64,000 bases of DNA from Amphiduros pacificus (GCA_949316495.1 OX439008.1:37903822-37967821), one strand, 5' to 3'; shown: positions 13,931-39,533, numbered from the stretch's first letter. Program-made: numbers and translations. The notes: generated by a model from the letters alone, not told the origin.

Positions 13931-14718
13931 ATTAAAGTCGGAACATATCAAATTATGTATGTTTTGGCAAATGCTTACAGATATTATAATATGCTTTGAC
14001 CTTTTCTCATGGCTAGATCGCTCACTCAACATTTTGCCTGGACCCCATTTCAAAATAAACATGGACTGTACCTAACCAAGGTTACTCTACATAGCAAATC
14101 CAGGATTCATACCTGATAGTATATGACTACCTCGCCATGCAGAATATTCCATGGCCAAGGTGTTGTATTAATTTCTCAACCCATAAAACATACTTGCAAA
14201 CAATGCTCATTCTTAGATACATTCAATCAGATTGGTATATAATTTTTCAAGATCTTAAAAATGAGGAGTTGTCAATAATTGACCTTATCAGTCATGATGG
14301 AAATCAACAGGTCACATGTCACCTGAATGTGTAGTTCTCTGTTTTCCAGTGAGATCAACCAAAGATCACCTTATGGAAATGGTGTCGACTCATGGAAATG
14401 GTGTCAATGCCTCCAAAATAGTTCTCCTGTTTCACAGTTGTTTAAAAACTATTCATAATATAGAATTAGACTTTCTTTATTAAAAAAATATGAAATATTA
14501 CAATCACTATTTTAAATAAGAAATTGTTTATAGAAATAATGCTCAGTTGTGTGTGCAGTGATTTGCCCACTACTTTAGACATGTGAAAGTAGCCACACAC
14601 CCTACTAATCTGAGTACTATTCTCAGCATGCAAGCATTCTTAGCATCATGCCAGCTAACATTTTTAATATCTACCGCTGGTACCCTGACCTGAGACTTTC
14701 CTCTTTTTGTTAGGTATT
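13931..14718. other. No recognised gene
   Basis: Nothing recognised. Confidence 0.4.
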
Positions 14719-14730
14719 TTGGCGTAAGGT

Positions 14731-15043
14731 TTGTTTGTTTGGGGTTTTACATCACTTTCAACATTATCTCAGTCATTTCGTGATGAGACCTACTTGTAGC
14801 AGATATAGTGCTACCTCACTGAATTGTCATGTCGCAGGTCCTGGACATGACAACCCACCCGGTCACAGATTTACAAGGACAACGGGTTAACCCTTTAGGC
14901 ACGGGTCTCAGCTCATGTGGGAAATTGTATCATGAGCTCAATCTCGGCATGGCCGGGGTTCGAACCCACAACCTTTGGATCACCACAGAGGAACTGGTGC
15001 TAATAAGCTGGCGCTCTAACCAACTGTGCCATGGCCCGTGGCC
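14731..15043 (-). mobile_element. tRNA-derived SINE, well preserved, with target-site duplication
   Basis: The minus-strand head carries ATGGCACAGTTGGTTAGAGC (A box) and GGTTCGAACCCCGG (B box). The tail is rich in AAAC repeats at the low-coordinate end. It is flanked by the 12-bp direct repeat TTGGCGTAAGGT at 14719-14730 and 15044-15055. A second close copy is at 60650-60950, with decayed copies at 24160-24375 and 53880-54053. The open frame on its opposite strand recurs in both good copies and is not a gene. Confidence 0.9.
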
Positions 15044-15449
15044 TTGGCGTAAGGTAAAAACATGTAACGTTTATTTTCTTTTTGACAAAATAGTAACGCA
15101 ATAAATAAAATAAGACAGTCAAATGTTGTACACAAAGCCATGATATCACAATTTTTTTAAGTATTTGATTATTATAATGATAATAATGGCCCAGTATGTG
15201 CACATCAGACAAGACTGATACTTATATGATATCCCATTCACATGAATTAAAAAAAAACTATGATCGGAAATACTTCTATAAAAGTTAAGGACTTTTCCAG
15301 GTGTGCATGAGTGATCAATATCAAATAGCTCACTGGCACCTAAAAGGCTGGAGTTATGTGGAATGTCAGCACCAACAGACACAAAGCCGAACTGCTTTGT
15401 CATAGAATCTTCATCACATAACAAATCCACAACATTTTATGACTCTTCT
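15044..15449. other. No recognised gene
   Basis: Nothing recognised. Confidence 0.4.
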
Positions 15450-16327
15450 AGTCCAGTCAAAATATGAAATGACCCAGAACAAATTAGAACAGAAACCATT
15501 TTGGTGTTATTTGTCTCAGAATGTTACCCAGATGAACATATAAAAAGTCTACCAAAATCAACTTAGTGGAACACCACCTAATTCGCATAAATTCAAAATG
15601 GCTGCCTCTCATTGACGTTTCATCCTATTTCATGCTTATATTCAGGTTTTCTTTGTATGATTAAAGGTTCCTTGCACACTGAAATAATGTCATGCCCTTG
15701 CTGTTGGTGTTAAGCAGTTATTTTAAGGCCATGATAAGGAAATAAATAGCTTATATAGCATTTCTTGTAATGTATTTCATACGATGCCAGCATCATTCTG
15801 CTATGAAATACATTGTATATTCTTAACATCTTTATGGTGGAAAGAAAAAAAAGAGTATGCATTAACACCAGTTAGAAAAAAGGACTGTCAGAAGTGTTGC
15901 CACTATTTGTGAACAGCATTTTGAGACTTGACCAAAACTGTCAAAGCTAGAATATAATGTGTTAATAACCTACATGCTGCTAATGCTGTCGAACATCAGG
16001 CATGCAGCACCATTTTCTACAGAGGCAAGTCAATTCCTCACAAATTCCAAATTTAATGTCAAACGAGGTGTGTGGCACCACCTTCCTTCATTACCTTTAG
16101 ATGTCCATATAAATAACTTAAGCATTTAGGTAAACTAATGCTATGGCTGTGGACACAAATAACACAAAGTTCCTATTCACACATACATAATTTGAAATAT
16201 CAGTTCAGATATTAGTTGTTTTTGTGCACTTAATTATCAAGGATCGAATCACAGATTACATGTCAGATTCCAAATACAGATATGTTCATATATTCATGAA
16301 CAGTTATAAAATCATTGGGACCATGAA

Positions 16328-17260
16328 TTAGGTTAAGATCATCTGTGATCTTTTTGAATGTGAATTTTCATTAGACCATTTAGCCTCTTCTGTGTCATGC
16401 TGGCCCAGGAGTATGTTTTCACCTTGAAAACTGAATGATTGTTCACTGGTAGCATTTGTTGCTGGCATTACAAGAATTTCACTGTATAGAGATGCACCAT
16501 TAGTAATCATAAAATTAATTATGGAATTTCATGTTGGTGTATTCTTTTCAAGAACTATGTTGCTTTTTAATTTGTCTATTTGAGTTTTCAGTCTGTGCAT
16601 TAATTTCTGAAGCATACAGATTTGTCATAATTGCAAACTTCTGGTCATATGTATAACCAGCAGCAGCCTTTAGCAACATATTTTATAAATTAATATACAC
16701 TTTATAGCCTGGATGATCAAATATATTGTCTTTAGCATTGATTATAAAATCTGCATCTTCATAATAGATTTTTCTGTAATGTTCCTGTGGGGTGCTGGGG
16801 TGATATGTAGGCCCTAATCTAGAGAGCTGGGGACCAGTTACCCCTAATGCATTACATTTTTTATTCACTTTGTTCTAAAATTGATCAAATTCTGTGTCTG
16901 TCTGATTTGTTTTGAGTGTTATAATTGTTGGGCTAGCCATTCTCTGACTTTCTGCTGCTGACACTGGTGGACTTTGACAGATTTACTAAGTTTATATGAT
17001 TATAACTGTGTTTCAGAATGTTTTCTGCCAATAAGACACCAAAGTCATGTACACATCTAATATACCTCTAATTCTACTGTGCATTTTAGAATCTCTAACA
17101 TAATCTAAAGCCTCTTTCCAGACTTCATTTAAAACTTTAAAATTCACAATGACATTGTTCATAGCATCTGTCTTTACTGTCCATCTGGTTGGACAAAGGG
17201 CCCTTATGCCAGGAGAACCAGTAGTTATTGTTTATTTTATCTTAGTAGTCACCTAGCAGA
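16328..17260 (-). pseudogene. hAT-superfamily transposase remnant
   Basis: Minus-strand reading shows, in order, ALCPTRWTVKTDAMNNVIVN (about 17215-17155), WKEALDYVRDSKM, then YHPSTPQEHYRKIYYEDADF (about 16815-16755), HPGYKVYINL and LLKAAAGYTYDQK, and the C-terminal dimerisation segment LVMPATNATSEQSFS (about 16480-16435). This order matches hAT transposases of the ZMYM1/Charlie-like type found widely in invertebrates. Several stops and shifts interrupt it, and the N-terminal zinc finger is not seen. It is inactive. Confidence 0.75.
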
Positions 17261-17470
17261 CCAATGATGAGTTTCAATAGGTTCTCTGGCAAAGATAGAG
17301 TTTGTCTTCAGAATACGACCTGACACTTTCGAGTCAAGGATTTTGGGTCATCAGTTTCAAATTATTTTGAGTGATGCACTAAACCCTCTTACCATCAGCT
17401 TTGAACTTTCTATGTGGTAACCTACATTTGAGAAAAGAAGGGGGCGCCCAGCCCCCCTGTTCCTACCCCT

Positions 17471-17905
17471 ATGTATGACATTAAGACATTGCCACATGAG
17501 TGTGAAATATATCCAGCCTATGATCAGATGTCTTATCTTGATGCTGCATGTTCATTTCTGCCTGATTCAGTGGTCCTCTTGCTTCAGAATATCATTAAAG
17601 TAGCTGATGTTGGTGAATTCAGATGGGTAATGACATTTGATTGCAAAGTTTGGGGTATAGATATTTAAATTACACTGTGAGGACAAGGTGCTTGAAAACC
17701 TCATTTCATGAATGCTTTAATCATACTCTGCATAAACATGGGTTTTCATGCAGTTACAAAATATGAATATAGTGCAGCAGTTTGTGATGGTGTAGACATT
17801 CCAGATTTTTCTGATGGACACTTTGTTCAGTAAGTTTGACAATGCAGTTGCAGAAAACATGGGCTAGACTGTTCAAATGCATGTGGACAATGCAGAGGAG
17901 TCATC
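17471..17905 (+). pseudogene. Decayed coding relic with a CXC-type cysteine motif
   Basis: A plus-strand frame at 17471-17668 is followed by TLHKHGFSCSYK and, after a frame change, YEYSAAVCDGVDIPDFSDGH. At 17840-17902 comes QCSCRKHGLDCSNACGQCRG, with spacing CxCx6Cx3Cx2C as in tesmin/TSO1-like CXC repeats. I recall such a motif at the end of a multicopy, poorly characterised protein family in invertebrate genomes. This copy is short and broken, and its relation to the neighbouring hAT relic is unknown. Confidence 0.5.
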
Positions 17906-18918
17906 ATCCAAAAATGGATGATGATGAAAATAATACTTCTTGTCAACCTTAGTTCAGCATTGTAATGAATACAATAGGGAAGTAATAATCAGACATATTT
18001 TATGGTACTATTAGCTGTTGGTAGTAAATTCAGCTTTTAATTTGAAGCATTCAAAGCTGCTCATACAATCCTAGGAAATTAATAAATATAATTATGAGGC
18101 AAAGAACAAAAGAAAAAAAACCAAAAAAATAACAAAACAAATAACAGAAAAAACTATGTGGGACTGAGATCGTGGTGTTATACCATAGACATTTTTAATA
18201 TGGTACTTTCACATTCTTTAGTGATGGAAGGTGATTTTTGGGTCTTGTGTACCTGAGTGTCTATGCCAGGCAGCAGGTTTAAGACCCCTCCCCACTTTTT
18301 TAAAAGAGCAGGGGATTGCCTCCCTGTGTGTGAATGGATTCTCCCTCTTCAATATGATCACCACTAATAGTTACCTACAGCTTGCAATGATGTGCAAATT
18401 CAATTAAATTGTTAATGGGTCGTTAAACACAGTTTTTTTAAAAATTCTTATTGGAAATTATTGTTCTCTCTCCTTTTTGAGAACTTGATATTGTAGAATA
18501 ATATGTGTTGTAGAGGATATCACAGAAAAGGTGTAAAACAGACAGATATAATCAGAATACAAGCAAAGTTCCAATTTTCGACTTATTATTCTACTTTTAT
18601 TGGTCATTTTTGAGGAAGAGTACAAAGTATGGGTATTACCAATTTGAAAAGTTTCCCAATGGATTTCTCATGTCCAAAAAACATAAAATAGACTCTAAGA
18701 TTACTCAAATATGTCAAATAGGAGCCAAGCTATATAATTTTAAAGATTTGCCCGGCCATTTTGGATTTATGCAAATAACGCATTGTTCCACTACTTGGAT
18801 TTTGGTAGACTTTTACTATGTTATTCTCTAGGCTCTTCTGAGACATTTTCTATCAGTTTTATTTCTGTTCTAATTTGTTCCGGGTTAGGCCATTTTTTGT
18901 CATATATTGACTGGACTA

Positions 18919-19823
18919 TTCGTGCAAGTTGCTTGTCACAGACTGATGTGGTCTTGTGTATTCTTTTTATATTTATTTATATGTGTATGTGTACACTTTT
19001 ATGACAGACAGTCAACACAATATGTCTGAAAATATTGTGTTGACATCTCTATCATAATTAAATAGCTACAACCAAAGCATAAAATAAGGATATCATTTCA
19101 CAGGACATTCCACTTCTACAAGCACAGACCAAGTCTGTGACGGGTTAAACGCCTTGATACAATAAGATTATCTGGCTTTGTGCCGATAACCTGATCATAC
19201 ATATATTGTCTGTATCCATCTGTCTGGTAGTTGGCCCATTTATACAGTAGGGTTACTTATATTGATATGAAGATTAAATATAACATCCATTAGCGATGTG
19301 TTGAAATCTGTGATTTGAATAATTTGTATCTATGTCATGTATTACATCCCTTTGCTTTGCCAATCAAAAACAGAGATGTATGTGCAATATGGTGTGGTAG
19401 ATGTTGTATGTTGTCTGGATTAAGGATGGATACGTCATGTTGGTCTCCTCATGGGGGACATATCCCTCTCTTCTGGAATCTAGAAACAGGGGGAAGAGGT
19501 AATGATGATGTGACCCATTACTGTCCTATCTCTGGGACTGTAAATCAGAGGACTGTAATATCATTTCCTATGACCCTCTACTGATGTCTGGCAGCACTGT
19601 GAACATGTACAGGGGTTCAAATAGGAAAATGTGCATTGATTATGTTTCTGTGAAAAATATCTTTTTATCTGGTCGGATGCATTATCTATAGAGAGAAATG
19701 TCTCCTGAAATTCTGAATATCCCATATGTTAAACAAAGATATTATCTGGTATTGCACTGCAAAATTTTGTTATATTAATTTTCAAGAAACAGCTCAATGC
19801 AAACTTGTCTGTGTCATGCTGAC
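18919..19823. other. No recognised gene
   Basis: Nothing recognised. Confidence 0.4.
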
Positions 19824-19916
19824 AATTTAACTCAGGCTTATTTCACTCAGGCCTATTTCACTCGGGCCGATTTCAGTCGGCCCAATTTCACTCGGCCCAA
19901 TTTCACTCGGGCCTAT
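19824..19916. repeat. 15-bp tandem repeat, about six copies
   Basis: The unit is like tttcactcgggccta, with substitutions at the c/g-rich end. Confidence 0.88.
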
Positions 19917-21089
19917 CTTTTCAATCCAAACTACAAGGAGGAACACTTTCTGGACACTAAGCTTTGAAGTATGAACACACTACACAATCCGCTATTGATT
20001 CCTTTCAGATAGTTTTGGAACAAGATCCAATTTTCTCACCAGGCATGGTAGTGTCTAAGAATCTGATGGTAATTTGCTCAGTGAGCATTCACCAAACTCC
20101 TATATGGCCGAGGAAGCTCAATATAGGTTAATCTAATAGATAGCTTAGCCACGGGCTGTGGGGGTTTCTAGTGCATTTGAACAACGCGCATCAATCCCGA
20201 GAGATTGTTGGGCCTTTTGTGCAAATAAATAAGGGACTTACTATGGCAGAGGAAAAGGCAGTGCATTTATCCTGTCATGTCTGAAACAAATCACAAGGGA
20301 AGAACTCAAGAGGTCCGTTATGCAATAATGTATAATCTGTGGTCATAATGTCCATGCATTTGTCTTGTTAAAAATATTTATTTAAAAAAACTGAATCAAC
20401 ATCCATAAATAAAGTTTGAAATATTTCATTTCATTATTTAGAGTATATATAAAACCTAAGCCAAATATGTGATGGCTCCTAATTAATGATTTAATCACAA
20501 TACATATGGGGTCCTTACCCCAATTCCTCATAGACTCTTAACTAATTGAGTTCGTCCTATAAAGTAAGCAAATATTGAGGCAGATTTGTGCCGTGAAGAG
20601 AGATTAGTCCGCTTAATCCCAAATCCCGATTACAATAAATACTGGGGTTTATATAACTGGTAATAAATGGTACATAGGTGTCGAGGTCTACAAGACAATA
20701 ACATTTGTAAATGAGCTGACCCTTGACCTGTGAAAGCCGCTCTTCTAATTATCTCATGATTGGTTGCAACCTTTTAGACCTGATCCAATGAGGAACCTCA
20801 GGAGTGAATAGCGTTTCTACACCTCGCCCTGTCAGCATTTTCCGGATTGCTATAAATTATATAGGAGAAAAATAGTGTCTCTTCAATGTGTCCTGCAAAT
20901 GTGTTGTGCCCAGTACGTCCTTATGTTTTTGTGTAATAATCAGACCGCCGAATTTCACAATTTAGTTGCACAAAGTTAGAAAGACGTTATCATTTTCTAA
21001 CAATTTCAACTTATTATATCAGTTTTATTTGTTATACAATTTCTCAAATGAGCTGAGGTCAGGCTTGTGTTTCTGGTAATACCTATATT

Positions 21090-21091
<2 letters not shown>
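19917..21091. other. No recognised gene
   Basis: Nothing recognised. Confidence 0.4.
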
Positions 21092-21155
<64 letters not shown>

Positions 21156-21174
21156 ATATATATATATATATATA
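21092..21174. repeat. Compound microsatellite (TC)n-(TA)n
   Basis: About 58 bp of TC repeats followed by about 25 bp of TA repeats. Confidence 0.97.
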
Positions 21175-22605
21175 ATATTTATGTACGTTATGCAGTTTTT
21201 AGAAAGAAAAACATTTTGTACATATCGACTTCAAGGGCTCCAATTTTTCCTTCACTATACCATGATTTGATTATTATAGCATCGTGCGCACAGATTGTGA
21301 CAACTCCATTCATTTACTCCAAGGCTTGTCCTCCATATATAACTTATTTGAAATGTACATTATTTTAAAGACAAATTCTTCTGTAAAGACAAATTCTTCT
21401 GTAATTGGACTATATTTAACGGCCTCTCTGGGTTACAGTGGAAATACAGGGGCAAATCTAATGCGAAATTTCAGCTCTAATGACATGGAAGACAATTTTC
21501 CCACCATGCTGTTGATTTTTGTTGTGATAAGCTCACTGATATATGTCAACAAAGTAAAATATAAAGAATCAAATACCATGGGTCCTTCTCTGGGATATGA
21601 CTTAATTGGTAAAATAATTTGGAAAGAGTCCTACAAGTCTTAAATAGAGTTATTAGCCGTCAAAGTATTTAATGAAATTTTGTAACAGCCAAAAGTTCTG
21701 TCTTAAGAACCATCGGAATGTTCATTAAAAAAGCAAATAATCACATACTTCGTAATAATGCTGTCAGTTTTTTGTTGCATATTGTAAAATCAGACTTCCT
21801 TTCATTCGTTATCTGTGTAAGAATGTCCCACATTAATGCTGTTTGAAGTCACATATATTGTTGACGTGTTTCCTTCTTTATGTTACTGTATGTAGATAAA
21901 ACTGTCATGAGTGCCAGGATGAAGGTTAAATATGCATTCAGAGGGGACCTGGATGTCTGTGACTGAAGGCAGCGTGTATTGAAGGAGGGCTTGAGGTGTG
22001 TAACTTATCAGTCTGGATGCTGTGACCTATAAACCCAGGGGCATACCCTGAGTGTGACAGCGGCGCAGTACTGGGGGCCTCCTCTGCCTGGGCGGTGCAG
22101 GACATTAACTCTGCATACAAATATACCTGGACGCCTCCACAAAAATGGACAACAATTTGTCTATCAGCCTGCCTGTTCCTCCTGGGTCGTCTTCAAGACA
22201 GATGCCTCCCTGCATAACCATTTGTACGGGTAGCGAGTGACACGTACAGCCGGGTGTTCTCATGCTGACATCCGGTCTGATGAAGCGTCTTGGGGTCAAC
22301 CCTCGGGGTCAGTTCTCACAAATGGATGGGGAGGATCGTGACCTTCTTGAAAGGATTCGTGCAGTTTCTTGAAATGACCTTGACATGGATCTGTTAATGA
22401 CATTACAGAGTAATATATTTGCGATATAAGGAAAACGACGTGTTGGTCTGCAAGGGCGCGTACAAAAACCAACCAGACCACATGGCATAGTGGGTATAAT
22501 AAAATAACATCATTGCCAATTACTCAAAACCATGATGTGCTTTTTAGGTACATTATTTAAACTCCATTGACTGTTCTCGATTTGCAAAGCTATATTAGGG
22601 AGAGC
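21175..22605. other. No recognised gene
   Basis: An 18-bp direct duplication (aaagacaaattcttctgt) at about 21369-21404. Otherwise nothing recognised. Confidence 0.4.
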
Positions 22606-22606
22606 A

Positions 22607-22772
22607 GCGAAAGCATTCACACGTATTGTGTTTCCGGAAAACTCATTTAAACAACGATTTGAAACAGGTGCAGCCATTGAGATATGTGAAGACAAGCTGT
22701 GAAAACAATTAAAATCACGGTGGCTCTTAGCTTGTCGAATATTTCAATAAAAGCTCTTAAGGGCCTAACATG
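22607..22772 (+). repeat. Dispersed repeat, copy 1
   Basis: Aligns with 39391-39533 in the same orientation: agcgaaagcattcac against agcggaaacattcgcac at one end, and gtcgaatatttcaataaaag then ctcttaagggcc against gtcgaatattgcaacaaaat then atcttaagggcc at the other. No coding potential. Confidence 0.65.
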
Positions 22773-24159
22773 TTATGCTGTGAATTAGGTTTTTGTGGGA
22801 CAAAGAGTATATATGTAGTTTTCATTGCTGTAGATGATCATGATTACATCGGACACGCCAGTTGGCTTCCGTGTCGCCTGCGTGTCGACTGCGTGCGACC
22901 AACGTGCTTGACCTCGCAAATAGGTCAAGCAATTTCAGGTAGAAATATAATTTAGATCTACATGTTATACGCGAAACTGTTTTCGTCTTGATGTCAGATA
23001 TATTTTTTTTTTTATCATTTTTTCTGTACATTTGTAACTGCATTTTCTCCTGTAATTCTATCTATTTCTGATAGTATATTTGTGCAGAGATTGGGAAAAA
23101 ATGACTAATAATCTCCCTCAAAGGCTTACTTTAAAAACTCTGAAACGATCATACTTCCATAAATAAGGTCAGCATTATATCATAAGGCTCAGCAAAACTA
23201 AGAATGCTTGTACTAGGCTGTAGTGAAATTTGCCCGTTTGTTGAAATATTTGCTTTCACGCGACTGAATATAAAGATCTTGTAAAGTTCTTTGATCACAG
23301 CCACAGCTAAGATTTATTGTTTTTTCATACCATTGGCTGTAATATTACTTTATTTATATTCTTTCCTTTTTTTGATGTTCTGAAAGTGCATTTATTGAGG
23401 TTCTTTGCATTAACTTCAACGTTTAAATCTAATTTTGACGAAACATAGACAAATACTTTCCAGTCATTCTCACGATTCTAGAACTTTTTCTCTTTGAATA
23501 TTCATTACAGAGATGTCACTACCAAGATTGGCCACCATTCTGTTGGTCATCACCCGTGTTTTCTCCTTAATAAAACATACATAACTTAGGAGGTGCTAAG
23601 AAAGTGTTAAATAGTGTTGAGACACGAATGCATTATGTATGGAGAAAGCGCTGAAACTAAGATGACTGAAAGTTGAGAATTGCCTTAAAAATCTGACCTG
23701 ATTGATATTAGGCCACCTCGTGGTGCCACCTCGTGGTGCCACCTCGTGTGAGGTGGGCTCAGATGCAGATCCTCGATTGAGGACCCCCCGTCAGGCACAA
23801 ACCACACCCTTCCTATGTCCTGTTGCCTTTCAGTACAACTCCATGCTGGCAAGCACTTCGTTTTTAGCATGGAAAACATGACAATGCAGGGCAAGCTAGA
23901 ATTGTATTGTGAAATGTTTTACAGATATTGAACTATATTATTGGCATGTAATTTTATATCATAAGTTGTTTGAATAATGGAATAGAAAGTTTTTGCAATG
24001 CGCAACATAACTTCTGCAGTGAGACTGGGAAAAACATATCTGCCATTCTGTCTGCCTTTCAACTTATCCTACCTGAAACTACCATTGGCTTATGTTTCTT
24101 GTTGGTAAATTTGAGAACAAATATACCTTATTCATGGGTATTAGTCTCATAAACCTATC
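22773..24159. other. No recognised gene; small 13-bp triplet repeat
   Basis: ccacctcgtggtg is repeated about three times at 23714-23752 and ends in a short palindrome (cacctcgtgtgaggtg). Nothing else recognised. Confidence 0.45.
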
Positions 24160-24375
24160 CAGGCCATTGGTGGAGTTGGTTAGTGTGAAAGCATTTTGAC
24201 ATCAGTTCCTCTGTGTACATTCAAAGGTTGTAGATTCGATCTATTTTTGGGTATGCCAGCATCGAATTCCCAAATAAGCTGAGAGTTATCCCAATGTCTT
24301 GTGACGTGGCAATTCAGTTAGGCAGTTCTATATCGGCTACAAGTAGGTCTCGTCACGAAGTAACTGCTACAATGT
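24160..24375 (+). mobile_element. Decayed copy of the tRNA-derived SINE
   Basis: The plus strand reads TTGGTGGAGTTGGTTAGTG, CATCAGTTCCTCTGTG, AAAGGTTGTAGATTCGATC and, near the end, ggctacaagtaggtctcgtc. All are diverged versions of the 14731-15043 element in the opposite orientation. Confidence 0.7.
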
Positions 24376-24982
24376 TCAAGTATTACACATTGCATCCAGG
24401 ATATATGAGGTTGGAGAAATATTTCCTAAAGTTGCTGCATCCGTAACTCATCTTCCATACATAATATTTACACAGTTACTTAACTTTCAAAATATTTCAA
24501 TTTTGGGTATCATTCTTTGATAAATGGTGTCAGTCTATGACAAATGGATTATTTATTTTTTGTATTTTCCTCGTTATCTGGAAGATTTATTTGTTTTGAA
24601 CCTATAATGTGAGGCTATATTTATATTAGTAAAATGAAGCACTATGTGTTTTGGGTGTGTATGCTTGTTTAAATCTACGGCCCTCTACAATATTAGGAAG
24701 ATTTTCTGAGAATAAATGTCCACAACCTATGTATAAAGAAGGATTTTACAAATGAAAGGAGACTGGGTTTTTAAGATTCTGATATTTTCGATGCATAGGA
24801 AAAGTCATGGTATTTCAAAGTTGAAAACTTATTGATAGCGCTAAAAAATCCATCAATTAGCTTTTAAAAAAATCAAAGTTAACAGACAGAATGAAAGTAA
24901 AATCACCCCCTTACTGTCGAAACCAAGAAATCACATCATATAAACATATAGAAGGAAACGAGATGTATGTAAAAAAAATCTT

Positions 24983-25418
24983 TTTATTCCAATGCATTTA
25001 TAGACAGAACGGAATTCATATGATAAATGTATGTTATATCAAAATGTAATAAATTCTATTTTAATTTTACAAATCGGGTTTTATTTACAGATGTATACTT
25101 TATGTACAGTGCCAGACAACAAGAGTTCAACCATTTTTTTTATGATTCTCACCTCATAATACGAATATTAAGTATGATATTAAACCATTGGTAGCACCAC
25201 CTTCCTTATTTGTTGGGATACTCTAAAACGGGTAGCTCAACAAAGGCCACCCTCGCATGAATCGTGAGTTATACAGGCAGTAGCAATATCGGAAAAATAC
25301 CCTTCCCAGATCCCAGCTGAATCCACTTCATATTTGCCCATGATAGCCATCAAATCCACAATCACATAAAGATGTTCAGCTTCGACCTCCATCCATTCTA
25401 TTGATATATTGTTTTATT
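24983..25418 (-). promoter_or_regulatory. Receptor 3' flank with candidate polyadenylation signals
   Basis: Minus-strand AATAAA hexamers lie at 25418-25413 (about 40 nt past the stop), 25085-25080 and 24988-24983. The last is followed by a T-rich stretch on the minus strand. Which one is used cannot be told from sequence alone. No other gene is seen in this interval. Confidence 0.3.
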
Positions 25419-25459
25419 TTTGTCTTCTGGTCATTCATTTCTGTGAGATCGTTGTTTGC

Positions 25460-38161
<12,702 letters not shown>

Positions 38162-38162
38162 C

Positions 38163-39390
38163 CTGAAAGGCAAGAAATAGGTTATATATCACCAGTTTAA
38201 TATCGAGAATAGAATTAACTGTTATCGATCTACGTGTTAATGTGTAACATGTACTGCTTGATTAATGCATAATTAGGATCCCTTGCCAAATGTGTTATAT
38301 GACTGAGGATGTTTGAACAAATGTATACTGTGAGACCTAATTGCAGTTGGCATGTACATGAAATGAAAACTCCGATTACAACGATTATTAACTGATAATA
38401 ACTATACCACCTGTGATGTGAGTACCATCTACCTTTTTCTAAAAGTTCTTGTAAAGAAATGCCAACACTGAAAAGTGGACGTTTATATGATATGTTGGCT
38501 AGACTTAAATACAACACCCTCACCTGTATCACCAAATGGGGAGAAATTTATAACCTAAACAGCATTTACAAACACTCCATAGCAGCTCAAACATAGAATG
38601 CTTCCATGTAATGGATGACTCTTTAATCTCACAACAGTGAACTCAAATAAATCTAAATACCGTGAACACCCAAAGACAATCCAGCAATGTTTATTCACTT
38701 GTGAAAGTGCTAAAAGACATTTTAGCTATATTTATTCAGTTGGTTTACATATATTTCAGATGTAAAGTTTAACTATGAGAAGAAGAAATTGTATTTGGAT
38801 TATTACACATTGTTTCATCAATGTTTAATTTTGTTATATACTTCAAGCAAAACATATATTTACAAAATTTAGTTTAAAGGTGACAATACATAAATATCAT
38901 ATAAGTTCTTAACTTAACTAAAGAAGATATATATATATTTAAACGTGATAGAAAATGAAATAAAAATAAGGGGAAAATGCAGCTTTAACTATGGTATGTT
39001 CCTAAATAAAAAGATTAATTTTCACGAAGCTTGATTAAATAACTTTGTTGTTCGGAACACTATAAAAAAACGAATATCAGAGAGGTAATTTCTCCAAAAG
39101 AAAAGGTCAAATCTTAGAAAATGAAGTCCTCTATCATAAAAAAAATGAAAGTGGTGTTGGAAATAGGTCACAGAAAACGGTAGGTTATCAAGTACTTTGG
39201 TATGTTGCATTTTGTAGAAATTTGTTATCTGAAAATGAAAACTTCTTTCATATTGACTTTTAAATATATAATTAAATGGTAAAAATCTAATAGAAAATAC
39301 AAAGTTTTAAGAGAATGATAAGGCAATATAAGTGGAGCTGAAACACTAGAGTAAGGAACAAGGGCGGAATATCAAAAAGATGAATTAGCC
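38163..39390. other. Upstream of receptor exon 1: 5' intron, no exon assigned
   Basis: The acceptor before the ATG means this region is intronic in the receptor transcript. The 5' non-coding exon and promoter were not identified. Confidence 0.4.
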
Positions 39391-39533
39391 ATAGCGGAAA
39401 CATTCGCACCTCTTGTGCTAACGTGAAAATCATTTGTGATAGCTCTAGTCAAACTGTGAAAGCACTAAGAACATGATGGCTTCAAGGTGGTCGAATATTG
39501 CAACAAAATATCTTAAGGGCCCAGCCATGTCAA
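39391..39533 (+). repeat. Dispersed repeat, copy 2
   Basis: Partner of 22607-22772, same orientation, with a small internal length difference. Confidence 0.65.

Larger units (their letters stand above)
15450..18918. mobile_element. Decayed composite element bounded by about 170-bp inverted arms
   Basis: The left arm, 15450-15610, is the reverse complement of the right arm, 18752-18918, at roughly three in four bases. Shared blocks include GATTTTGGTAGACTTTT, TTTCTGTTCTAATTTGTTC and TTGACTGGACTA. Homology stops sharply at both outer edges. Inside lie hAT transposase remains (minus strand) and a CXC-motif coding relic (plus strand). No target-site duplication was found. The arms could be true termini, or two oppositely oriented copies of a dispersed repeat. 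No family is assigned. Confidence 0.55.

Noticed and set aside
14829-15104. Plus-strand frame also seen at 60743-60970, looking like a conserved peptide
   Set aside because: Both copies are the antisense strand of the same SINE, so similarity comes from the transposon, not from protein selection.
15450-18918. Polinton or other large virus-like element, because of long inverted arms
   Set aside because: No polymerase, integrase, capsid or packaging ATPase sequence was seen; only hAT transposase and a CXC-motif relic are present.
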